Part shown: piece after piece, positions 56,585-64,000 of the stretch
Numbering within the stretch: position 1 is the first letter of the stretch
Layout of the letters: each line of letters starts with the position of its first letter
Assembly: GCA_033297205.1 (NCBI GenBank)
Contig: MU859085.1
Coordinates: 186,001-250,000 of the forward strand
DNA: 64,000 nt
Reading direction: 5' to 3'
From: Pseudoneurospora amorphoporcata
Lineage: Eukaryota; Ascomycota; Sordariomycetes; Sordariales; Sordariaceae
Position numbers and translations under genes: made by a program
The notes under the pieces: model-generated
Told to the model about the DNA's origin: nothing
Database searches by the model: none
The model's input: the letters and a program-made list of their open reading frames with translations, nothing else

Positions 56585-56658
56585 TATATAGTAGAGAAAA
56601 GTAGATTACAGTCCGAATAGAGTTTTCTAACAGTGCGAGTAGAGTTACTTAATATTAT

Positions 56659-57300
56659 ACGCTAAATTTATAATATTTTAACCTAATATAGTATTATAAT
56701 TAGTATCAAAAGTAACTAACTAGTAAAAAAATTTATTCTTTATATAATTAAAAATAGTATGATTATACCCTATATAAAAATTTAGTAATATAACCTCTAG
56801 CCTATTATTTTTTAGAGTTACTATTGTAACTATAGCTTAAAACTCTATAATTTAGCTAGCTGACTACTTTAAACGCTAACTAATAATATACCTTCTAAGC
56901 GTACTTTTTTAATAATAAACTATATTGAAGAACTATAATGCAACCGTCTTTTAACTAATATAATAAATATAATTTTATTTATTTATATAAACTATAGAAT
57001 ACCCAACCCTAAATATATATCTTTATCATACTACTAAAAGTAGAAAGGGAATAATTTTTTAAAGAAGTAGAAGACTACTTATATATAAAAATATAAGACG
57101 ACTATCTTAATGCTTAGAATCATGACAAAATACTTATTTACTAATATATAAAGGATTATAAAAATGAAAGAGATTAAAAAAACGATTTAATATAGTTAGT
57201 TTAGAGGTCGTAAGTATAATATAGCTATGGATATAGCTATAAATTTATTTACAATATATACATTTCAACTTAATTCAGTCTAATTATAATTAAAAAATAT
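56659..57300. other. AT-rich spacer right of E5
   Basis: Very AT-rich, decayed, no frames or ends recognised. Confidence 0.45.
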
Positions 57301-58173
57301 ATATAGTCCGTATGGGGAAGCCTGTACACGAAAGAAACATCATATTTTTTACCTTTCTTTTATTTGTTACGGCACTGGCGGATGGATCTGGCACATGGAC
57401 CCAGTCTATTGACACGGCGTTGCTAGAGCACGTGAGGTCGTGCCACGCGCACAGGGCACCAGAGCCCTGGGTCGAAACCCTAGGCTCGTGGCGCGCCTTT
57501 GCACGTTTCCTTCTTTTCCTCTCCATCTTGTGATTCTACAATAGACCTGGAATCAACGCGTTTAGCTTGTCTCTCGTGACCACGTCGCTCGTGACATTAT
57601 TCACTTTACATTACTTTACATTGACTATAAATTTTCAACCCACTACTACTAACAAGACCTTCCTACGTTTTAGCGTCAAGTACTTTAAGCCTAGCCGTGC
57701 TAGCCTAGCTGTGTTAGCATACCAAGTTAATGGCCACGTATTATAATATCCACGTCGTCGTCGTTATTCTTTTACGTGAGGTTATTCAGAGTTATCAATT
57801 CAGTCAATTGTCTATTATAGAAGGTCTTAATACGGTTACTACCACTGTAACTGCTGTCTCCTATACTATAGTAGCTCTATTGCTATACATATTGCACTTC
57901 CTAGAATGTACGTACCTACTCTAATTTGGCGGCGGGCGGGCCGCGGGCGAGGCATGTCAATGAACACTACGAGGTCGAAGACACTCTACTAAATAACAAC
58001 AGAGACGAAAGATAATTGCGATAAACAGTTGTTCAATATTAAAGTAAGGTCTTGCGATAGCCTTATTCAATTGCATAAGACTAACTATCGCTAACAGACA
58101 ACGCGCGACAATGGCGGCGGTTGTACACACGGCTGGCTAGCTGGGCTTACTCAGCGATAAAAAGTGGGGGAGT
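57301..58173. other. Right end of the island, less AT-rich
   Basis: Mixed composition. Contains the hairpin GAGCCCTGGGTCGAAACCCT with its closing GGCTC (57462-57487), vaguely like a tRNA T arm, and GC-rich GGCGGCGGGCGGGCCGCGGG near 57930-57950. No gene. Confidence 0.4.
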
Positions 58174-58206
58174 CTTGCCAGGAGCATTCTGGGTCTTGCC
58201 AGCTAG
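58174..58206 (-). repeat. Right arm of the island-flanking inverted repeat
   Basis: CTTGCCAGGAGCATTCTGGG continuing to CCAGCTAG, the reverse complement of 48314-48347 with one gap and one C/T change. Confidence 0.85.
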
Positions 58207-60118
58207 TCTTTTCGCAGCAAACCAAGCCATTGACCCCGCCGTTGTTGGCACAGGATCAACAGCGACCCATGCTTTCACTGACCGCCAACCGCATTAGGTT
58301 TAGTTAAGTACACTTGTGCTTCCATTCCATTCGAGAGTTTTTTGGCCCCTTGCATTTTGCATCATCTTTCGGCATCACAATCTCAAACTGAGGCTATATC
58401 AAGCGTCGTTGCAAAGAGATTGCCAACGCCATCTTTCCCTCTAGCCGTGGACCAGAAGGGGGCTGATGCTTCAAAATGGTGGACTCTCCCGTGTCTGTCT
58501 CTCCCTCGTGCAAGGAGACGGCTGGTTGTTATGCGAGGGCGGCGAGTCTCGACCAGGAGCCCCGATGGAGAAAAAGACGATACTAACCATCAATCACTCA
58601 GTTCAAAACCGAAAGCGACACAGAGACATGAACCTCAGCAACTTCCCGACACATACCATTCATTACCACACCCATACGCAGTACACACAAAACAAACATA
58701 AAGCAAAGAAGCAAGACAGAGTGAGATTGCTAACACGAAAACAGGAAAACCAGCCAATCATTTCCCAAACCATACAGGCGCCATGCTGTTGATATTGGCG
58801 CCATGTCGTGTCGTCTTCAGCCTCAGTCCTCGGCATGTACATTACGCTTTTGGGGTACCTAATCCAACCGTGGTGTGCCTGGAAACTAACTGCAATTGGA
58901 CAAGCTTCTACTGCACCACATCCTTGCAGGATTGTGCCCTACAAGGTTGGTTTGGAAACTTTGGCTGCGTTGCCTGGCCCCAGCTTTCCAGATCCCTTTT
59001 CTATCCGCGGATTTTCCTCCGCGGTCAGGCTGTGTTGTTTATCCCAATTCCCCCTGAGCAATCTTTTTCCTCTCCAGTCCTGTCAAGTGCAGGGCGTGGA
59101 GGGCTGTGCAAAAGTGCACTCTCCCACCTCGTATCAAGGCAACAAAACATGTGCTTGTGTGCATAGATTCACACACCTTGCTTTCTTTGCTGTTAGCTTT
59201 CGAGGCTGCCCCGAATTCCCCTCTGCATGTGGATTGCATGTCTCAGCAAGTCGTCACTCAACTGCCAGTTCCAGTTCCAGTTCCGGCCTCATTTATCTCC
59301 TCCTTTTCCTGTTTGCGGCGTGTTTCCCAGTTCCCACGCCTCTCGCTGTCTCAAAAGGGAGATGGAGGGGTGGGTTAAATAAGTACCATGTCTGCTGCAT
59401 GTCAGCCTTTCGGTCATGCATCTCTTTTCATTTGGTATTGTCCCTCTGCACAGTCTTTCCTTGTCATCTTTCCTTCTCTCTCTTGCCATTATCAAGATCA
59501 GGATTGATAGCTTTCCGAGATCCGAACTCCGACCAGACCAGTTCATGAGAAAGGGGTCCACTCTCCACTTTCCCACTTACACGAGACGACCGTCACATAA
59601 AATCCACGCGAGATACTGGGATCATCCGCGTTATCGACAGCCGTTCCGGGGAAACCGGGTTTTCGACTCAACAGGCCCAGGCCAGACCACATTATACAGT
59701 TTTTTGCCTTGAGCTTCTTTCATGCTTTTGCATCACATTCACTTGCTTTCCAAATACCTACAACCCAGCATACATCTCTAGTGGCGACTCAGTAGGTGTA
59801 ACATCTGCCATCATCTCAATCAAGCTTCAACCACTTTCACTCGGCAAACGCATCCGACGACCATGCAGATGCCATAAACTGACGCCATTCCCACTCTTTG
59901 CCGCGTCCTGCTCTTCGCTCCCGACTACTCGGATCTTCCCCATCAGTTCCATCAACTCGGTCACTGGTACCGAGCCCCATCCACTCGTTCCATACTAACC
60001 TTACCCGGGGCTTTCCAGTTTTAATAAAAAGCCCGCCTTTCCACAGGCCACATCCGAACAGCCCGTGCATCGCCCCCTCGAGGACATACCTCCTTCCTCC
60101 CCCCTCCGCAACAACATC
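58207..60118. other. 1.9 kb intergenic, promoter of the GT25 gene at its right end
   Basis: No gene supported. A frame at 58808-59548 has no ATG and is Ser/Cys/Phe-rich from CT-rich DNA. CT-rich leader near 59890-60110. Confidence 0.45.
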
Positions 60119-62071
60119 ATGTTGCTGGGCGAGCAGACCGGGTCGTTGACAGGCAACTCGTCGTCGTCCTTCATATCGGCCACCATCACCCACTGGCGCT
60201 CCTACCGACACATCCATCGCATCGCCCTAGTCATCTTTGTCCTCTTGACCATCTTTGTGTTGGAACGATACCGGTCTGCGTTGGCTAGCACGTTTGTATC
60301 AACCAACAGCGAAACGAAGGCTGATCCTATTGTCGTTCCCGGAGGAAATTCATCACCACAAGGCCAACATTATGAATCCTACCCGGAAGCCGGCGAGGAA
60401 CCAAAGCAGTTAACAGAAGAACAACTTCTCGAGCTCTCTCAGAAGAATGCCGGGAACAGCACCCTCGGCTTCTACGCAATCAAGTACATCAACATGAAGG
60501 CCCGCTACGACCGCGAGGACGCCATGGCGCTGCAGGCGTACATTTCCGGCTTGGAGATCGAGGATTACCCGGCCGTGGAGACCGATATGATTGACCCGGT
60601 GGGAATGCCGCCGACGCATCGGCCGGGAACATTGAAGACGGGGGAGAAGGGGTGTTGGAGGGCTCATGCTAATGTAGGTTTTTTTTTTTTTTTTTTTTTT
60701 TTTTTGTCTTTTTATCTCCCCTCCTTTTTATCTCACGTTGTCCTCCCCCCATCACGATGGACCTCTCCCAGCTTGGACTTGAGATCAGAGGCTCCTTCGG
60801 CGGAGCCACCGGCTGGCTGCAAGGATGAGGACTGGACTGGACGGTCTCGGACCACGTGTTGATGTCTGGTGGATGGGATGTCAGAGGATCTGGCGTAGAT
60901 TGATGTTGGAGATTTCCTTCCATGTACCCACCAGCCCTCAATACCATCACCTAGGTAAATAGTACCTAGAGAAACCAAAACCTCCTTGCTTTCCCTTTCC
61001 GCCACTTCTCCCTTTTCCCCTCTTCCCGTGCCTTCTCCATCACCTTCCCTTCCTCTTTTCTATCCCCCATTCCATCCCATCCCATCCCATCCTTTTTCAT
61101 CTCAACCCCAGGGGCATCTATATATACGCGATACATAGAACCTAACTAAAATAACCCTCTATGTGCAATTCCTAAACCCCCTACACCTCCAATCCCAAAC
61201 TCCGTCCGTGCTAACACATTGAACCAACCCAAAACAGATCTGGTCCGAAATGACCCGCCTCCGCTCCCCCCCGGTCCTGATCCTCGAATCCGACGCCGCC
61301 TGGGACATCAACATCAGACCCATCATGTCGCGCCTCAACACGCACTTTATCCGATTCCTCAACCAGATCAACTCCACCGCCGTCCACGACCCTTCCTACA
61401 ACTCGCCCAACAACCACAAGCTGCACGGCAAGCCCACCTACGACCCCGACCAGGGAGGAATCAAGCCCAACCCCGACGACCCCTGGCTCTCCGAGCACTG
61501 GGACCTGTTTAGCATTGGGCAATGCTTCGAGTACACCCAGGACCACGAGATCAAGCTGGTGTATGAGGATGAGAGCGTGCCCGAGGGGATGGACTATTGG
61601 GGAGAGACGATGGGGAAGCAGAGGGTGATTAGGAAGAGCGGGGGGATGACTTGTACTACGGCGTATGCGATAAGCCATACGGGAGCGGCCAAGTTGTTGT
61701 TGAGGAGTGCCCTTGACCTTGACAATCCGATTGATCTATTGATTCGGAGACTGGTGATGAGTCGCGATTTGGTGGCTTATAGTCTCTTCCCGCCCGTCAT
61801 GGCGCAGTGGGGGTATATCGACGGGATTGGAATGACCGAGAGGGGGGCGCAGAGTGATATCAATGGGGGGAAACATCAGGATACGCCGGCGGATGCAGAT
61901 ATGCCTGGGTGGAAGAACGTCAGGGAGACGGCAAGCATTTGGACCATTAAGGAATTTCAGAGGGATGCTGGGTTCATGAACGTGGCACTCAAGGAGGCGT
62001 GGACCCAGATCATTGGCGAGGAACCCAAGAAGTTAGAGGAAAGTTTGTGGAACCCTGAGACGAACAATTAA
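60119..62071 (+). CDS. Glycosyltransferase family 25-like, type II membrane protein
   Basis: Exons 60119-60673 and 61238-62071, 462 residues, with a long 564-nt intron (GTAGGT to CAG, phase 0). The splice restores GCWRAHANIWSEM, the conserved family segment in which the His and Arg lie before the LILESDA strand with its Asp (the donor/metal-binding acid). Start ATG 60119 (MLLGEQTGS). One N-terminal membrane helix, HRIALVIFVLLTIFVLERY, near residues 40-58 indicates a type II Golgi or ER enzyme with lumenal catalytic domain. Other landmarks: STLGFYAIKYINMKARYDRE at the fold start, and GGMTCTTAYAISHTGAAKLL, which is the C-terminal GT25 motif. Fungal members are widespread and mostly uncharacterised; the sugar transferred is unknown. 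Confidence 0.9.
60674..61237 (+). other. Unusually long intron of the GT25 gene with T27 run
   Basis: 564 nt, several times the usual length here. Begins GTAGG directly followed by 27 T (60679-60705). Contains CCATCCCATCCCATCCCATC near 61070-61092 and a CTAACAC branch-like site at 61211. No coding frame continues the protein across it. Confidence 0.75.
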
Positions 62072-63024
62072 GTCCCGTTATGTGGGGAGGGATTGAGAGG
62101 ATCAAAGGAATCGGATACCAACGGAAGGAAAAAGGAATAGGACAAGGCCAAGTGGCCCCCATGTCTCAAAAGGAAACATCACAATCAGTTGTACGATGAC
62201 CATGAAAGTTTATCTAATACATTACTATGTGCAACTACCTGCGCCAGTTCTTTGCCTGGCCGTCGAACCACTCCTGTCAAACATGTCCAACACCACCACC
62301 ACCAACAACAGCAACAGCAACAATACCAGCAACAATGGCAGCAACAGCATGAACAAGCTAGGTACATACCTTGCCACAACCACAATCAAAACAAGACCAC
62401 AAACCCAACCCAAGACTTCCTCCACGTCCTCCGGCGATCCGCGATGAAGTCCATCAGAATCACAACTACAACCACAATCAAATCAAAACCACGAACCCAA
62501 CTCAAGACTTCCTCCACGTCCTCCGCCGTCCATACTCCCCCCACTCTGGTTCCAAGCAAGACAGTCTTTGCAGCGGCAGACCAGTTCGAACTGGGTCGAG
62601 TTAACTTGGGAGTTGCTTCACATCTTTGCCCTCCCCCTCGAACTGTCTCCTTGCGCATCCTTTGGCCCTCCGGAGATGGGAATGTCCGGACCCAAGCGAC
62701 CTAGAAGCAAGTCACCACGTGTTAGCCTGCGATCCCTCAAACATGGCACCAAGTCCGACGCCAACATGGGCGGCCAAAGACAGAACAGACGCAACTTGTA
62801 CCTACCATGGTATGTGGTCGTATTCTGGCATCATCCTTAGGATCTCGAATAGAGGTAGCGAGCTAGCCTTCAGACTAGCGTCACCACCCATGGTGACTTG
62901 AACTTGGCAGACTTTGTTATATCTGTCTGACTCAAAAAGGAAGACCGTGGCGGCCTCTAAGGTCCACAATCCACAGGTCCGGTTGGAGGGTTGCAGTGGC
63001 GACCTCTAATGAAGCCGACGGGAG
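62072..63024. other. Intergenic with CAA/CAG repeats and a 60-bp direct repeat
   Basis: Holds a CAACAG-rich tract (62289-62350), and two copies of a 60-bp sequence (62374-62433 and 62466-62525). A tiny minus-strand frame MGGDASLKASSLPLFEIL (about 62810-62895) is noted but unsupported. Confidence 0.5.
62374..62525. repeat. Two direct copies of a 60-bp unit
   Basis: CCACAACCACAATCAAAACA... at 62374-62433 recurs at 62466-62525 with six or so changes; the shared end is AAGACTTCCTCCACGTCCTC. Period 92 bp. Confidence 0.8.
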
Positions 63025-63582
63025 TTAGCCGACGACGCACATGTGTGATAAGCTTCTTGGACTGCGAACCGATTCGGACGCCCCCGTCGGGGTAGACGAG
63101 AGGCAATCTTGCGAAATACTCATGCTGTTCCGGCGCTCCGCGCGGTAACGCTCGGGCCCGGCAGCCGCTTGTGGCGTATCAGCTGCCTTGCCGGAAGGTC
63201 GGCAAAGGCGCTGGCCAGGCCCGGCGTAAGGTAATGTGAGCGTGGTACGGGATATCGGTCGTCATACTAGTGGGGAGAAGAGGGGGTGGTTAGCTTGTGG
63301 TGTTTTGTATGGGTGAGTAAGGTGATGAGGAACATGATGGATCGGCCATTGGGCTGGGCTGGGAGTGTGGACGAGTGGCCGCCTCGGCAACCTTGCTTGT
63401 CAAGCTATGGTTTGGCTGTGGTTCTCAGGCTGGCCTCATGTTGTGGCAATGATCTCTCCAACGGGGAGCCTTGCACCGTTGGCAGGAGAAGGGATAACAG
63501 TGGAGGAGTGTGTTTGCGTTGCCCTGCGTGATCTCAGGATGGAATGCCGAGTTAACTCACCTGTCATGGTGAGGTCGGGCAT
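63025..63582 (-). CDS. Probable small two-exon protein of 59 residues
   Basis: Exon 1 is only 22 nt (63561-63582, ATG CCC GAC ...) and ends at a strong donor GTGAGT. Exon 2 at 63025-63182 follows a 378-nt intron with acceptor AAGGCAG. Phase 1 is kept and gives MPDLTMTADTPQ followed by GPERYRAERRNSMSISQ and a Ser-rich tail. The GPERYRAERR segment is a pattern I associate with short fungal proteins of unknown function. Upstream on this strand a TATTTAA box (63959-63965) supports transcription. Exon 1 and intron length are inference; the reading frame of exon 2 is the better part. Confidence 0.4.
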
Positions 63583-64000
63583 GTGTAAACTCAAAATTGC
63601 ACCGGGATTGAACGCGACGATGAGCGTCTCGGAAAGTGCTTCTGTTGGCATCAATGATGTGTCAGTAGGTGCCTCTGCTGTCGAAGATCGAAACGGAAGG
63701 GGGTGGACAAGAACTGATCGAGATAAGCGTTGTAAGTGGGTGAGTGGATTGTGCAAGAAAGTGTCATCAAGACCGTCAAGTGACATACCTCTGACTTCCA
63801 TCAAGGAGGATGACATGAAGCAGCGGAGATCTTGATGGGGAGGGTGTCGTTGTTAGGTCCCGCTAGTGGCACAGCTTGGGACGAAAGACTTGGGGAGAAG
63901 AGGGATGGGATAATGGAGAGAAAAATTGGATGAGAGGAAAAACGGGAGAAGACAGTGATTAAATACCCGCGGGAGAGAAGGGCACGGCAGGATAATTCTT
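63583..64000. promoter_or_regulatory. 5' leader and promoter of the small minus-strand gene
   Basis: Contains a minus-strand TATTTAA box at 63959-63965, about 380 bases before the proposed ATG. No other gene seen to the window end. Confidence 0.4.

Larger units (their letters stand above)
54966..56650. mobile_element. Foldback element E5, split by two solo LTRs, 8-bp target duplication
   Basis: Left end AAGAAACTCTACTCG (first G turned to A), right end inverse at 56650. Flanks AACATTAT (54958-54965) and AATATTAT (56651-56658) differ by one C/T. 1685 bp in total; removing LTR-C and LTR-B with their duplications leaves 758 bp, the size of E1 and E2. The sequence on both sides of each LTR joins smoothly to match E3 and E4. 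Confidence 0.85.
48314..58206. other. 9.9 kb AT-rich, RIP-like, gene-free island
   Basis: Sequence turns strongly AT-rich (TTAATATTATTA-type) with no long frames, between an inverted repeat: CTAGCTGGCAAGACC... at 48314-48347 and its reverse complement at 58174-58206 (one C/T change and one gap). Repeat copies inside differ mainly by C/T and G/A. It holds five foldback elements and four solo LTRs, listed separately. The right 0.9 kb (57300-58173) is less AT-rich. Confidence 0.85.

Noticed and set aside
57462..57487. Hairpin resembling a tRNA T arm
   Set aside because: No acceptor or anticodon arm can be drawn around it and no A box at the right distance.
58808..59548. 246-codon frame on the plus strand
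   Set aside because: No ATG start, Ser/Phe/Cys-rich translation of CT-rich DNA, no recognisable motif.

Overview
The window comes from a filamentous ascomycete, most likely a Sordariales species close to Neurospora or Sordaria. The support is short introns (about 60-160 nt) with GTRNGT donors and CTAAC-type branch sites, fungal-only protein families (Rtt109 acetyltransferase, PDR-type ABC transporter, Zn2Cys6 regulator, DUF7025-type AAA ATPase, mitochondrial mL57), Pol III tRNA genes with introns, and a 10 kb AT-rich, gene-free island whose repeat copies differ mainly by C/T and G/A changes, as expected from repeat-induced point mutation (RIP). No measurement was run; every call is from reading the sequence.

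Layout. 0-13 kb: a Ca3427-like binding-protein-fold gene (+), tRNA-Ala (+), tRNA-Ser (-), a six-exon AAA ATPase (-) facing away from an unknown membrane protein (+), a foldback MITE with perfect 53-bp arms, and an unknown low-complexity protein (-). 13-24 kb: a cytochrome P450 (+), RTT109 (-) sharing a promoter region with mitochondrial ribosomal protein mL57 (+), and the SET-domain methyltransferase Rkm4 (+). 24-31 kb: a gene-poor stretch with three small proteins that all begin Met-Cys and are Cys-rich, a probable RNase H-like relic, a Harbinger-type MITE with TTA target duplication, and a tRNA gene with an intron of about 51 nt. 31-47 kb: a full-length PDR ABC transporter (-), a Zn2Cys6 transcription factor (+) and an MFS organic-anion permease (+).

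47-58 kb: a decayed oxalate decarboxylase, then the AT-rich island, bounded by a 34-bp inverted repeat (48314-48347 and 58174-58206). Inside it I can resolve five related foldback transposons, E1-E5, each with an 8-bp target duplication, and four solo LTRs with 5-bp duplications, two of them nested inside E5. This gives a readable insertion order. 58-64 kb: a GT25-family glycosyltransferase (+) with an unusually long 564-nt intron, and a probable small two-exon gene (-).

The genes are mostly independent housekeeping or accessory functions: chromatin acetylation, ribosome modification and assembly, detoxification or efflux (P450 and ABC), and uptake (MFS). I see no biosynthetic cluster and no CRISPR. 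The most informative feature is the nested, RIP-marked transposon island.
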